DNA from: Hyalella azteca
Taxonomy: Eukaryota > Arthropoda > Malacostraca > Amphipoda > Hyalellidae
Reading direction: 5' to 3'
Length of the DNA: 64,000 nt
Assembly (NCBI RefSeq): GCF_000764305.2
Contig: NW_025934664.1
Location: 186,001-250,000 of the forward strand
Shown: in pieces, positions 1-12,084 of the stretch
Numbering within the stretch: position 1 is the first letter of the stretch
How the letters are laid out: each line of letters opens with the position of its first letter
Notes under the pieces: generated by a model
The model's database searches: none
What the model was told of the DNA's origin: nothing
What the model saw: only the letters and a program-made list of their open reading frames with translations
Program-made: the position numbers and the translations under genes

Positions 1-439
1 GATAAATGTAATTACATTTATATGTAATAGATATTCTATACTAGATTAATTGATGCAATGATCAAGGAAACATGTTCCAATATTTACAACCACAACATTA
101 ATAAAAATATCGAAATACCATTAATCTAGTTTGGCTAATGTAATACATAGAAACTGGTAACTCAACTTACCAGGTATTTGACGTTAAAATAACGTTGATT
201 TGACGTTTTTATCATAATCAACTTATAGCTTACGTTTATCAACGTAATTTTACAGGAGGAAAATATTTCTGCCGGCAACTAGCAAAAAAAAACTATCCTT
301 CGCTTGAGGAGAAACCATGACAACAGAACCTCGGTCTTGTAATTATAGCGTGAAATAATACAGCAGAAATACAGAGCAACGCCACAGCATCACATCCTGC
401 AGGACATCGTAGGTCAAAGACACGGTAGTGATCTACCTT
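1..439. other. AT-rich non-coding DNA with AACGTT-motif element end
   Basis: No supported gene. Positions 179-245 hold a cluster of partly palindromic AACGTT/GACGTT motifs followed by a tail (AACGTAATTT then GGAAAA). The same arrangement recurs near 12,410-12,455 and 41,685-41,750, so this is probably the end of a dispersed repeat. Confidence 0.4.
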
Positions 440-606
440 AATAATCTAGAATAGCGATATAGAATAGGCATCTAGCATAAAAATCTAGCATCGAGATCTG
501 GCATAGCGATCTAGCTTAGCGATCTAACATCGAGGTCTAACATAAAGGCCTTCCTTTAGCGATCTAGTTTTGCTAGTTAGCTCAGCGATCTAGAATAGCA
601 ATCTAT
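440..606. repeat. degenerate tandem repeat, about 13 bp (GATCTAGCATAGC-like)
   Basis: About ten to twelve imperfect units built round GATCTAG-CATAGC, broken near 541-560 by an unrelated insertion. Units differ by several substitutions, so the array is old. Confidence 0.7.
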
Positions 607-921
607 GGCTAAGAGATCGATAAGAAATTTTTTTCTTTTCAAAGCATTTTCACACTCATGAGTGAGTACGCCTTTTTGTAAAATGAAATTCTGACAAATA
701 ATTTAACATTTTTTTATAAAATTTTTAGGGATAACGATGGTGGAAGTTACACTCACGAAATTTATGAAATTAACTAAATCTTCTACCATTGCCAAGAAGC
801 TAACGGTTGCACTGTACCGAGCTATAGCAATTGTTTGGCCGATATCTGGCGATTGTTCTAGTAGCTCCGTAGCCATGGTTAGATGGACTCTGCATGATGT
901 CTCAGGATCGATTCTTATCAC

Positions 922-1098
922 ACTGACCATCAGTCAACACTGATGGTCAGGTATGACTAATGGTTAGGTAACACTGCCGACGATACTCATTACACTGACC
1001 ATCAGTTAACACTGATGGTCAGGTAACACTGATGGTCAAGTAACACTGATGGTCAAGTAACACTGATGGTCAAGTAACACTGATGGTCAGGTAACATT
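922..1098. repeat. 17-bp minisatellite with inverted copies
   Basis: The unit is TAACACTGATGGTCAAG. The first part also holds the unit in inverse orientation, giving two perfect 11-bp hairpins: CTGACCATCAG (923-933) pairs with CTGATGGTCAG (940-950), and the same pair recurs at 995-1005 and 1012-1022. Four to five direct copies follow. Confidence 0.85.
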
Positions 1099-1594
1099 GA
1101 AAACGATTCTGACGACACTGGCCTTTCCATCATCTCCCATTCATCTTCAGTATCGTTTCAACTGTAATAACAAGCTTCATTTAATATAAAACACGTGATT
1201 AAATTGGTTTTATGCCGAATCATGTTTCGCAATAATTATTACATCAACCTGCATAGGTAATCAATTTCAAGGTATTTGCGTGAAATCATTGACTACGGCG
1301 TTCAATTTATGGACATCAATAGCAAATGCATTAGCATCATCTCGAAAAACATCAAACTCATCGTTATATCCATAAACATCGTCGTAAAAAAAATCAACAT
1401 AGTCGTAAATACATCAACTTCTTCGTTGATCACATAACATCATCATGAAATTGTTCCCTGCGTATCGACCTTTCGAGCAAAAAATTCTCCCGTAATCGGA
1501 TTACTTGTTCGCATGCAACCGACGACGCAAAATCGATGCAGGTGCCAGAGACCGCGTGCAAGTCTGTCGTTTGCTGTAATTTAATATCACCAAA

Positions 1595-1771
1595 CAGCCG
1601 TGCTTGTCATGCAGCCGTGCTTGTCTGGCCTGCAGCCGTGCTTGTCATGCAGCCGTGCTTGTCTGTCCTGCAGCCGTGCTTGTCTGTCCTGCAGCCGTGC
1701 TTGTCTGTCCTGCAGCCGTGCTTGTCTGTCATGCAGCCGTGCTTGTCATGCAGCCGTGCTTGTCTGTCCTG
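1595..1771. repeat. 21/15-bp minisatellite, core CAGCCGTGCTTG
   Basis: Nine to ten units share CAGCCGTGCTTG. Two spacings alternate: a 21-bp form with TCTGTCCTG-type linkers and a 15-bp form with TCATG linkers. Both lengths are multiples of three, so long cysteine-rich reading frames appear, but the translations are only the repeated unit. Confidence 0.85.
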
Positions 1772-1911
1772 AGGCAACAGAACTCTGATGATTTTTATGG
1801 TTCTTTCACTTAATGATGCAGGATACAGATGAAAATTTTCAAAATTATTATATATTACTAATTATTTTTCAGCACCGTGCAACAGTGTTTGCTCGGCTCT
1901 TTAGCGCTGCG

Positions 1912-2142
1912 CAGTCGTGCTTGCTCGGCTCTGCGCCGCGCAGTCGTGCTTGCTCGGCTCTCTGCGCCGCGCAGTCGTGCTTGCTCGGCTCTCTGCGCCG
2001 CGCAGTCGTGCTTGCTCGGCTCTCTGCGCCGCGCAGTCGTGCTTGCTCGGCTCTCTGCGCCGCGCAGTCGTGCTTGCTCGACTCTCTGCGCCGCGCAGTC
2101 GTGCTTGCTTGGCTCTCTGCGCCGCGCAGTCGTGCTTGCTTG
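1912..2142. repeat. 31-bp GC-rich minisatellite, core CAGTCGTGCTTG
   Basis: Eight units start at about 1912, 1941, 1972, 2003, 2034, 2065, 2096 and 2127. The middle ones are nearly identical. Because 31 is not a multiple of three, the array cycles through all frames and produces long spurious ORFs on both strands. The core differs at one base from that of the array 300 bp upstream. Confidence 0.9.
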
Positions 2143-2577
2143 CATCGCTCGCGTGTGAAGCGATTGCCTGCTTTCTCAAAATGGTTTTACGTTCCAGACT
2201 TTTTGATTGATTTGTTTCGCTCCAGAGATTTTATGTTCGAGCGAGAAGAGCGCATTGTTGACAGCTCAAAGGAGGCATTGACGCATGCCTCCCAAGGAGC
2301 GGCGGCGATCGAGCGATGAGCCACCAAAATGAATAAAAATTTCCATGTATTTAAGCTCATCTGAAGCACACGGAAGTCACTGATACAGGAAATAATTCTT
2401 CATTGATTAGTCCAGACTGGAATTTCATGTATGAGGCATATATTTTGTGGAGCTGTTGTCATTCACGCTCTTCTGCCGTGATGATATCGCTCTTCATGTC
2501 GCTTCCCATGCACCACGCATTTGACAGTGAAATAATGTTGTTTTTAACGTTCTTTTAAGATCATTTACGACGGTTGG

Positions 2578-2761
2578 CTGCACTCATATGGAATAATAGG
2601 TCATATCGTCCGAATAGTGACCCACTATTTCACCCACAGCACGAGTAGAGAGTGGACGTAACACAAATTATACGGGTTAAACTGGTCTCGATGACCCACA
2701 CTAAGAGCGAAAAGTGCATTGATATTTGAACAAAGTCTTTCTAATTTCTTTTAGTGTGCAG
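2578..2761 (-). mobile_element. MITE-like element, CACTCA family (copy 1)
   Basis: Bounded by TGCACTCATATG on the left and TTTTAGTGTGCA on the right, an imperfect terminal inverted repeat. The interior, read on the minus strand, holds the family blocks CAAATATCAATGCACTTTT, GTGGGTCATC and CTCGTGCTGTG shared with the copy at 6,280. Confidence 0.6.
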
Positions 2762-2984
2762 ACGCTCGTCTCAAACGGCGCACAATAAAAGGATACACGC
2801 GTGCGATTTTCACGCACTTTCCCCCGTGCCGGGGATGAGGTTGGGTGTAAAGTGTCGCCTTCGGACGGTCACAGCCCCGGAGTTATGATACGAGGCGATG
2901 CTGTTGCTGAGGCTCTTATAGCGTCGTACGAACTGACCGTGATAACTTCACACTACAGGTCCATTTAGTGTCGCGACATGGGAC

Positions 2985-3335
2985 GGGTTCGAGATTTTAA
3001 TATTTTAACAAAATAAAATCTTGAATATTTCAATAATATTTAAGAAAATAGAGCAGCTTTAATCTCTCAATGTTATTTTAAAAACAGAACCTAGTATTTT
3101 ATTATTATTTCAGCAAATGAGGATCTTCCATATTTCAATATTATTTGAACAAATAGAGAAGCCTTAATCTTTCTACGTTATTTTTACAATAGAACTTGAT
3201 ATTTTAATATTATTGTAACAATGAAATAATATTAATCTTTCTCTATTTTTAATCAATAGATCAACAATCTTTAAATTTTATTTTACTATGGAAGAGCTTT
3301 TATTCTAAGATTACTCTACAACAGAGCAGCTTTAA
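2985..3335. repeat. degenerate AT-rich tandem repeat
   Basis: Blocks resembling TTTAATATTTTAACAAATAG and GAGCAGCTTTAATC recur five or more times at roughly 35-75 bp spacing with many changes. No coding potential is visible. Confidence 0.5.
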
Positions 3336-3678
3336 TAGCGCACATGAAAGGCGTGAATACCTCACAAGAGAGTAAGATGCTCTAGTTTCCAATGAGAGAA
3401 AACAATAGTTGATTATAGAGATTAGTTTAGATAAGAGCTTTGTTGTCAACAGTGATGGCATAGCGGCGGGAGCGGCTGTGATTGGTCGGCACGTTGAGCG
3501 CGTCTTGGTGCGCGGTCAGGGAGGTGGGGGAGGCAGGGACTGAGGATGGAACTTCACAGTTGGACGACTGCGGTTACCTCCAAGTCTCAACTGAGTGAAC
3601 CAAGACTCTGCTAGGCTGTGTTCTGGTCTGTGATTACAGACAACACAACAACCTTCCCCTGCTTTTCCCCACCCCGAC

Positions 3679-3900
3679 ATGCCGCCTCCAGCGCGACGCC
3701 GCGAGAAAGAAAAACTCCATCCGAAGACTTCAGAAAAAATTAGTTCATACGTGAGGGAATGTATAGCAAGAGAGATCCAAGACAACCTAACCCACGCACT
3801 GCAGGAGTTGCAACGGAGCTTCGAACTCCGGGAACAGCGATGCGAACGCACGTTGAAGAAAAATTTTTTAATCGCTGATATAAATGATACCAACTCGTAA
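3679..3900 (+). CDS. candidate small basic coiled-coil ORF, 73 aa
   Basis: Unrecognised. The ATG lies directly after a GC-rich stretch (about 3,465-3,680). The translation begins MPPPARRREKEKL and then runs as charged, helix-like sequence (EIQDNLTHALQELQRSFEL) to a stop at 3,898-3,900. A GTGAGG that could act as a donor lies at 3,751. The GC-rich leader followed by a short coiled-coil ORF resembles the 5' end of a truncated non-LTR retrotransposon (ORF1 start), but it could equally be a lone exon or chance. Nothing downstream continues it in a recognisable way. Confidence 0.2.
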   Translation: MPPPARRREKEKLHPKTSEKISSYVRECIAREIQDNLTHALQELQRSFELREQRCERTLKKNFLIADINDTNS

Positions 3901-4445
3901 CAGCCACGTAAGTTGTGATTGTAATTCTAACTTGGATAATCCTGGTATGTTGCATGGTGATTAAAGTAAGAAACGTAGGCTGCAGCGAAATTAACACTAT
4001 AATAAAACTCGTACGTTTCAGCGGCAATTCCAACTCAAAGAAACCTGAATGTTACAATTACTATTCCAACTCGATCAAATTTGCGAACAATAGCGTAGCA
4101 CAGAAGCTCAAAACAATCTTTCAATGGTTCAGATGAATGATATAAACGAAAAGAATGAATAATCATTGAAGTGCGAGGTGCGATCAAACGTGCGAGCTAA
4201 GGTTTCTTCATGAGCTGAAGAAGTCTCTCTGGCGCATTGCAGAGCCCGAGCAAAACCAGAATGGCGCGTCAAGGATGGAAAAATCGTTTGTTTTGAATTC
4301 GATTGATTAAACAAGGGTTTTTGAGTGAGGGGAGTCAGCCGAGTAGATAGGAGTGTCGTCAAGGTTTGGGTGACGCGTCTCAAATTGGGCAATCAATTTC
4401 GAGATTTGTTCTGAAAGTTGGTGAAGTGCGATTATATCATTATGG

Positions 4446-4577
4446 ACTAATAACATGTGCACTAGAACTAATAACATGTGCACTAGAACTAATAACATGT
4501 GCACTAGAACTAATAACACGTGCACTAGAACTAATAACATGTGCACTAGAACTAATAACAAGTGCACGAGAACTAGT
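4446..4577. repeat. 21-bp minisatellite (TAATAACATGTGCACTAGAAC)
   Basis: Six tandem units. The unit holds the palindrome GTGCAC and a near-palindromic ACATGT. The last unit has diverged to AAGTGCACG. The period is a multiple of three, so both strands show frames of repeated peptides that I do not regard as genes. Confidence 0.9.
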
Positions 4578-4599
4578 AAAATGAGCAATTGAAATATAC

Positions 4600-6279
4600 G
4601 CTTCATTTGACACTATATTAATTTAGTTATAGGCATCGCAGCAAATAGACCGTCGGAGGTTCGATCGTTTAGAGAATCCGTAAACTGAAATTACGGTTCA
4701 CATCAAAGCTAGCGGCGCTAAATGAAGTAATTGTGTGAGAAAAAATAACACTGATTGTGTATTTTAGAGCGCCACTCTAGATTGTCTGCATGCTAAGTAG
4801 GGATGCTCTTGTGTAGAAGTGTAAAGATAACGTGTAAACCTGAAATTACAATTACTGGAGTAATGTAGTTTTCCCATTTAGGTATTTATTTTTTATCAGT
4901 CCAGTATTAAACAGAATTTATATCCTGGCTCGGCTAATTTTTAGAAGTTGTTTAATTTAAAACTTTTCGTTCATTCATATGTAATTGGTGCGATGGAAAA
5001 TTATTAGTTCAACTTTAGCAAGCCACAACTTGAGGCTATAATTACTCTGAACTTCTATGCTACACTGTACTTCGGAGTCACTACACTGCGTTTCAATTCT
5101 TATTAAACCCTGTATAAGTTAGTGTGGTCAATCATAGAGCAAATTTCAATCAATTCCTATAGGCCTTCACGCATTTAAAATTGATGGTTTAAGCATTGAA
5201 CTTCAATATTATTCTCCGCTATCCATCATCCACTAATGGACCATTGAAAACTTCTTCATCACATTAGGTCTAAGAAGCCAGCTACATTGACAAGGTGATC
5301 GATGAAGGTACCTATAGTATTGAATAGTAATGATGACTCACATGATTCTTGCTTCGTGTCAACTCATCATAACGATGAATTAATTTCAGCACCTTTCATA
5401 CATTCACTTGATGAATTTCAGTATATCAGTAGATGAACTTCAGTCCTTCAATTGAATTCAGAATTATTTACAGCACCTTTTAGTTAGGAGGTCATTTGAT
5501 GAATTTATCGCAATACTTTACAGTTATTCTGGTATTGAATATTGATATTAATTTAGGTCCAAAGTGCAGCGTCAATAAGGGTAATAAATAAGTAATATAA
5601 AATATCGGGTTTATGTTAGTAAGCATTTATTGCTGACGTCAAGCTTATAAAAGAGAATTGTATATAAAAAAATTTCGAAAAAATATTTAACGTGAATTCC
5701 TGGAAAATTTTGAACCTTGAACACAAAGTTTAAAGTTTATGCATACTAATAAGGAAAATTTTATGGTTTGCTGCATTGATATTCATGGATTTCATTATAA
5801 AATATTGAAATAATTTTAATAATAACGATAAACGAAAACACCCTTCAAATTTAAAACATCACTATTGATTAACATACAGCAACTATTTAAACGCCTTTTC
5901 AATGGTTGATATTTTATTAACTAATTTTAATAAAACCCTACGTTCTGTCCCTCTAAATAAACTCGGTCTACGTTCTATCAAATCTTAATTCATTTTGTTC
6001 GTCAAACAGGGGCCATACTTTCAAAATTCGCTAAATGAACGTAAGTACTTACGCTCTATTTTCTTGTCCATAATTGATGTATTATGCTTGAAAGGCCGTC
6101 AATATGATTGGCTGATGAACTTACGATCTCTTAACTTTTTTTGAAAGTATGGGCCCAGGCCGATATATAAAAAACGCAGGCCCATACAACGCGGGCCAAT
6201 ATAACGCTGCCGCTCTACCAGACGGTGCACATCACAGCCGAACACTGGCATTACATTCCACTGAGATCTGCATAATACC
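4600..6279. other. AT-rich intergenic DNA, no gene seen
   Basis: No ORF above 60 codons that looks coding, no tandem array of note and no recognisable transposon protein. Confidence 0.5.
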
Positions 6280-6469
6280 TACACTCATTGAAATAAATGA
6301 GACTTTGTCCAAATACTGATGCACTTTTTGCCATTGTTTGGGTCATCCTCAGCCAAGTAAGGCCCGACGAAAAAAGGTGTATCAGAGCTACGTCCGCTCG
6401 CTGTTCGTGCTGTGATTAAAATGTTCTGTCACTATTTAGACAATATGACTTTAATTTATATGAGTGCAT
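6280..6469 (+). mobile_element. MITE-like element, CACTCA family (copy 2)
   Basis: About 190 bp from TACACTCATTG to ATGAGTGCAT. It keeps the internal blocks CAAATACTGATGCACTTTTT, GGGTCATC, TACGTCCGCTCGCTGTTCG and GTCACTATTTAGACAATATG in the same order as copy 1 reversed. This pair gives the best internal alignment of the family. Confidence 0.65.
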
Positions 6470-6916
6470 ATCGTTTCTCCCTCCTGTGCTCGGTAAATGA
6501 AGCGCACGGCATCCGCGATCCTTCCAATTCCGGATAAATGGCGACTTGAGTGATCAAGATAAAAGCCGCTGTGTTTGATATGAGGCGAAATGAAGGCTTT
6601 GTGCGATCGACTTCCCTGCGCTGATTGCAGCGCTCGCTAGATGACCTCTCTAATTGGAATTGATGCTAGTGCGTGCATCAGGGTTCACTAGATTCACTAG
6701 ATCACTAGAGAGATGCACAGCCAGGCATGGAGCAGCATGGCACTTAGGACAAAACCCTAAAGCTGCTGGGAATGTTAATTGAGTTCTGATAATTACACTG
6801 CATCAAATGATTGGGGATTTGAATATCCAGTTTTTTGTGGTCGGTGTAAGCTCGTGAGAATTGTTCACTATTGAAACAGGTTTAATATAGAGCTCACCAT
6901 AATTCAAATTTCCATC

Positions 6917-7022
6917 GTATATAAATACCTACCCCTGTAACCAGGTATATAAATACCTACCCCAGTAACCAGGTATATTAATACCTATCTCAATAACCAG
7001 GTATATAAATGCCTATTCCAGG
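6917..7022. repeat. 28-bp minisatellite with GGTATATAAATACC
   Basis: Four units of 28 bp. Each carries the near-palindrome GGTATATAAATACC, which looks like a TATA box but is unlikely to be one because it is repeated with the array. Confidence 0.8.
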
Positions 7023-7185
7023 ACATGGTATAACTCTTACCTCGCACTGATGTATGACAGCTGTGCAAGTTTTTTATTTTTACGGCAGTGTTTGTGGTGG
7101 TGACGCTCATGATGGTAACGTCACGAGACCTGGAATTTTTCTCTCTCAAAACTGGTCCCACGGCGGCCACCGCCTGACACCCTTG

Positions 7186-7712
7186 GTATTATGTCTGCAT
7201 TTATTTGTTCAAGCGTATTATGTCTGAATTTATGTTCAAGGGGTAGCATCACCCAGCGTATTATGTCTGAATTTATGTTCAAGGGGTAGCATCACCCAGC
7301 GTATTATGTCTGCATTTATGTTCAAGGGGTGGCATCACCCAGCGTATTATGTCTGAATTTATGCTCAAGGGGTAGCATCACCCAGCGTATTATGTCTGCA
7401 TTTATGTTCATGGGGTGGCATCACCCAGCGTATTATGTCTGCATTTATGCTCAAGGGATGGCATCACCCAGCGTATTATATCTGCATTTATGCTCAAGGG
7501 ATGGCATCACCCAGCGTATTATGTCTGAATTTATGTTCAAGGGATGGCATCACCCAGCGTATTATGTCTGCATTTATGTTCAAGGGGTGGCATCACCCAG
7601 CGTATTATGTCTGCATTTATGTTCAAGGGGTGGCATCACCCAGCGTATTATGTCTGCATTTATGCTCAAGGGGTGGCATTATCCAGCGTATTATGTCTGC
7701 ATTTATTTCATG
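7186..7712. repeat. 43-bp minisatellite, about 13 units
   Basis: Units begin GTATTATGTCTG at 7186 (shortened first unit), then at 7215 and every 43 bp to 7688. Each contains GGGGTGGCATCACCC, whose GGGTG and CACCC arms can pair. Units differ by only one to three bases, so the array is young. The long ORFs across it are by-products of the period. Confidence 0.95.
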
Positions 7713-8280
7713 GCTCATTAACCCATTCATTGAATTGTCACAAATACTGAATGGCCAAACTTAAGCCTTAATTAAGGGATCAATTAATACTGGGAAAGAT
7801 ATTTTCAACATAAATAAAATATCGAAAACGTCCCAGAAATCAAAGCTGAACATAGCTACCAGTCATTGTGGGCCGGACAACTGTAAAATACGATACAATT
7901 TTTTATTGAATTTAATAGCGATAAACACCATAATGAATAATCATTGGGTTTCAGATGCGTGGTAATATTTCAGCGTCCGCTTATGGGTGACATCATTGTC
8001 ACACAAAAAGGACATCATTGAGTGATATCCTTTAAAATGTCATAAATCAACAAAGAAATAGACACTTCAAACTTAAAGTGTCACGCCTGTTGCTAGGTAT
8101 CCTTCCGGCACAGCGACGCTGCACAGTGTCTGGTGTCAGTGTAGGTATCAGTGTACCATTTCTGTCCTTATTTTTAATTATTCTCTATTTTTTTAATTTG
8201 CATTTTTATGTAGCGAACCACAGACGATTTTTTTGCTCAGCAATGCATTTGATACGTGCGTGTAACCTAGCTTGGAAAAA
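7713..8280. other. intergenic DNA, no gene seen
   Basis: No supported feature between two minisatellites. Confidence 0.4.
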
Positions 8281-8489
8281 CCAGTCAAGTGGAGTACCGG
8301 TGGAGTGTCAGTTAAGAAGAGGGAGTCAGTGGAGTGCCAGTCATGTGGAGTACCGGTGGAGTGCCAGTCGAGTGGAGGGAGTCATTGGAATGCCAGTCAA
8401 GTGGAGGGAGTCAGTGGAGTGCCAGTCAAGTGGAGGGAGTCAGTGGAGTGCCAGTCAAGTGGAGGGAGTCAGTGGAGTGCCAGTCAAGT
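8281..8489. repeat. 29-bp minisatellite (CAGTCAAGTGGAGGGAGTCA)
   Basis: Four near-identical 29-bp units (about 8,370-8,489) are preceded by variant units where GGAGTACCGGTGGAGTGCCA replaces the standard linker. This shows a two-stage history: an older mixed array, then expansion of one variant. Confidence 0.85.
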
Positions 8490-10246
8490 AGTAATTCATC
8501 GAGTCTAGGCGACAGGAATGAATAAATGAATATGCTGACAATAATATTATTAATTTAAAATTAATCAAGTAATTTTGCAATCAATCTCTGCAGGTGCGAT
8601 ATAATGAATGAGATAATTATTGATACTAAGAATTGGAAAACAAAGGCTTTCTATTAATAATATTTCGATGGAGTCAACGACATCATAAATTTTGTGATGC
8701 TCTCAAGGTTAAACGTAAATGATTAATTTACAGATCGTTTATAATATGCGATGAATCATCTTGTAAAAAACTTCGAATGCATTGTGACTGATGAAAACTA
8801 TTGACTTCATATACTGGAATTTTATCTAATTTGATGCAATTGATCATTTTAAATAACGTCTTGAATTCCACATTCTAATCGATTTTATACATATTACAAA
8901 CATATTCTAGTTTTGTGGATATTACAAATAAATTCTAGGAACAAAGAAACTGAAGGATTTTATTGAACAATCGAATAACAAACATTTGCTTTAGTATTTC
9001 GGCTTTAAATTTGTGAATAATCATTGAATTTAATCGGTAACATTTAGACTTCGTGGATTAATCTAATTATTAAGTGCTTTATATGCAGTTAATTTTTTTC
9101 ATATCGTATTTGCCTTTTTAAATTTTATTATCTTTTTTATTCACTGAACTTCTAGCCGAGTAGCTAAATTTCCTTAGAATTTTTTTAATGCTGGACTTGT
9201 GAATTAGTAACTTGAGAAAATGTTTCAAAATATCATTTTTCAATTATTAATCAAAAATTTTTTACTTTTTTGCTTTTTAAACCGCTACGTCCATTCTAAT
9301 TTTGAAGTCAAAAAGCCTCTCTTTTGGTTATTCATGTGGTGCAGGTCAGGACTCAATACCACTCAAATATTCCTGTTTTTTTTTCTGCGAGGAAAATCGA
9401 TTTTTGGCTTTGCCGCAACCTGATCCAGCCTATGCTAAATGAACGGTCATCAGAAATTCAAATGAGGTGGCGGAGCAGCTGTCGCTACGAACTGTCCGAC
9501 CGCTCACACGGAGACAATAAACTTCAAAAATTGTCCTTAATTTAATGTATTTTTATAACCTACAAAATTTGGGGTGACAATTATTTATTACCCCAGATTG
9601 TATTAGGATTTTTGCCTTGGACGAACTAAATGCGCGTGAGCAGTTTCTGATGGGGGAGAATCCGAATTTTTATCCAGGATGTCTTCATGAGGGTTCGTTT
9701 ATAGCAGTACAATTATTTAATGCAATAATAGATAATTAGAACAATTGCACGATTAGTATATTTAAAAACTTACTTGTACTATATATAGTCATGGGATGCT
9801 TACAATCGCACGCAAGAGTACTGGTGAAGACGTAGAAAGAGATTAAATATTGACCAAATCCTTTTTGTTGTTTATATTGCGCTGCAACAGACATTCAGAC
9901 ATCACTATAAGGCTGCAGCAGCCGTAATTGCGACTTTACACTGAAATATTTTAAGACTTTATACTGTAACATTTTATTTCGGCGACAGTTTCCTTCCTGC
10001 ATGGGGTAAATCATTTCTTGCGGAACTTGACTTTTTCGGGAAACATGTTGAGGTAATGAAATGTTCTAATATTACAAGTAATGGTAACAGCGCCTCTGAT
10101 AGCATGACGACGCAGTATCAGCACGAAGGATCGAGCACGCATTCTGAAATAACCATGCAGAATCAAGTAATATCGTCTTTTATCATCCATATTGATTCAC
10201 ATGGATGTCTTTTTAGCGCATTTTCTCATTTATGGAAAAAATGCAC
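8490..10246. other. AT-rich intergenic DNA, no gene seen
   Basis: Strongly AT-rich. ORFs at 9,220-9,545 are low-complexity (Phe-rich) and are not supported as genes. Confidence 0.4.
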
Positions 10247-10450
10247 TACGCACGTAGAGCAGGCGTATAGCGTGTGATGTATGCGCACGTAGAGCAGGCG
10301 TATAGCGTGTGATGTATGCGCACGTAGAGCAGGCGTATAGCGTATAGTGTATACGCACGTAGAGCAGGCGTATAACGTATGATGTGTGCGTATGTAAAGC
10401 AGGCGTATAGCGTATAGTGTATGTGTATGTAAAAAAGGCAAATAGCGTTA
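10247..10450. repeat. 35-bp minisatellite (GAGCAGGCGTATAGCG core)
   Basis: Six units with GAGCAGGCGTATAG at a 35-bp period; later units decay. The matching array in copy B is 12,665-12,860. Confidence 0.9.
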
Positions 10451-11117
10451 GGTATAATAAAAGTGTATATATAGCAGGCGTGTAGCGAGCATAGATATAT
10501 TGTAAGCGTATATGGAGCAGGCGTATGCGTATAAGTATTCAATATAGACCAAGCGTATGACTATGACCGAAGTGTGAGTGTGAAATGGCAAACACTTAGA
10601 ACTAATTAGTCTCACACTACGATTCGATTGCAGTATTGAAATAAAATTTTATGATCATTACTAAGATATTATTTATTCGATGTGAATTAATTTGGAAATG
10701 ACCGAATGAGGTTCAACGATTGACGGTCAAAAAAGTTATTTTAAATTCTTTAAGGATTTAAATAATTTAACAATATAACTTGACGCAGATGATCTAAAAA
10801 ATAGATTAAATATTCGTTGTCAGATCAACAAGATTTATTAAAATCGAACTTTTCAAATTCAAAATTCGACAATTTTGGTTTATCTTTATTAATATGTGAC
10901 ATTTTTTATAATGCACTTCTGATGTAGCTTCATTTATAAACTGAACGCATTATTCACCCGCCTCGCTATTATTTCTAGGTTTTCATTGCTGGCTACACTA
11001 AAAAAAATTCGTGAGCTGTTGTCTAAATATCGATGCAGTTCTTGCCCTTGAGAGAGTTACCCTGACCCATGGACCCGACAAATGGGCGATAGTAACACAA
11101 AAGTTTTTGGAAAATAT

Positions 11118-11327
11118 GACACATTACTTTTTCTGAATGTGTAATGACACATTACACATTCCTTGCGGACACATTACACATTAATGTGTAATGACACATT
11201 ACACATTAATGTCTAATGACACATTACACATTTATGTGTAATGACACATTACACATTTATGTGTAATGACACATTGTACATTTATGTGTAATGACACATT
11301 GTAGATTAATGTGTAATGACACATTGA
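11118..11327. repeat. 25-bp palindromic minisatellite (TGTGTAATGACACATTACACA)
   Basis: About eight units. TGTGTAA and TTACACA arms lie head to head, so single strands can fold. Copy B holds only about two units here (13,540-13,612), so the array varies in length. Confidence 0.85.
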
Positions 11328-11900
11328 TTTTTCTGAATGCAGTCGACTGCCTCATTACTCAGTCGACTGCACACGCTGAATTTGCTGTATTTTACGGTAT
11401 GAATTCACTGATGCATGTGAGGTCAAAGATTGAAATATCCAGCTTTACTAATCCATACAAATCCTTCCTAATCTATGCTTAAGTATACTAACACATTTTA
11501 ATCCATGCTGATACACATGTTTAATCCATACTGTGACACATGCTAAAGTGAAATCATACAATCATAGTCAATCTCGTATAAGCATCTGAACGCGCTGCTA
11601 AGCGGCTAAAGCATTCATGACTCAGCTTCATTACACATACATTCATTTGCCATTACACACACATTCATTTACCTTTACACATACATTCATTTACCATTAC
11701 ACATACATTCATTTTTGCCACCCATTCACTCATCGCATCCACTACACCCACATTCATTTTTTCTCCTCATTCACCCCATAGACGCGGATAATCCTATACA
11801 GGAATTGATTGCGCCTGTCGCGAGTGACGCAAAGCTACGGGTCATAGGGTACGTTGGGTAGCTTCTCTGACCTTGAAAATAATCCTTGCATTTGGGCTCT

Positions 11901-12084
11901 TCACTCAGAGAAATAAAAGAGACTGTCCGAAAAGTGATGCGCTTTTTGCTCTCGAGTGGGTCATCTTGAATCAGTTTAGCACTGCAAAAGGGCAAATCAT
12001 TGCAACATTCAAAAACTGATCATACTGTGACTAAAATGTGAGTCACTCTTTAGACAAAATGACATATTTATTTGTTTGAGTGTA
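11901..12084 (+). mobile_element. MITE-like element, CACTCA family (copy 3)
   Basis: Runs from TCACTCAGAGAAATAAAAG to TTTGTTTGAGTGTA, with the internal blocks GTCCGAAAAGTGATGC, CTTTTTGCTCT, GTGGGTCATCTTGAATCAG and GACAAAATGACATA. It lies in the spacer between the two duplicated blocks. Confidence 0.6.

Larger units (their letters stand above)
10247..11758. repeat. duplicated block, copy A
   Basis: The block consists of a 35-bp minisatellite (about 10,247-10,450, with degenerate units to 10,530), about 600 bp of unique sequence, a 25-bp palindromic array (11,118-11,327) and a 22-bp array (about 11,628-11,720). The same order recurs at 12,657-14,035, with scattered substitutions in the unique part and different array lengths. 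A 63-codon ORF at 11,291 recurs at 13,570 only because of the duplication. Confidence 0.9.

Noticed and set aside
703..943. Overlapping ORFs on both strands, with an acceptor-like TTTTTAG before the plus-strand one
   Set aside because: Neither frame resembles a known protein, the plus frame ends in the hairpin repeat at 923-950, and no partner exon could be found.
1813..2319. A 168-codon ORF, one of the longest in the window
   Set aside because: It is almost wholly the 31-bp minisatellite, which opens all frames on both strands in turn.
4640..4680. GGTTCGATC resembling a tRNA or SINE B box
   Set aside because: No matching A box at the right distance and no cloverleaf could be drawn.
7186..7712. 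Regular repeats that might suggest a CRISPR array
   Set aside because: Units are contiguous and near-identical with no unique spacers, and the setting is eukaryotic.
7329..7764. ORFs of 109-130 codons with repeated peptides
   Set aside because: They are by-products of the 43-bp array; the repeat peptide shifts frame with each unit.
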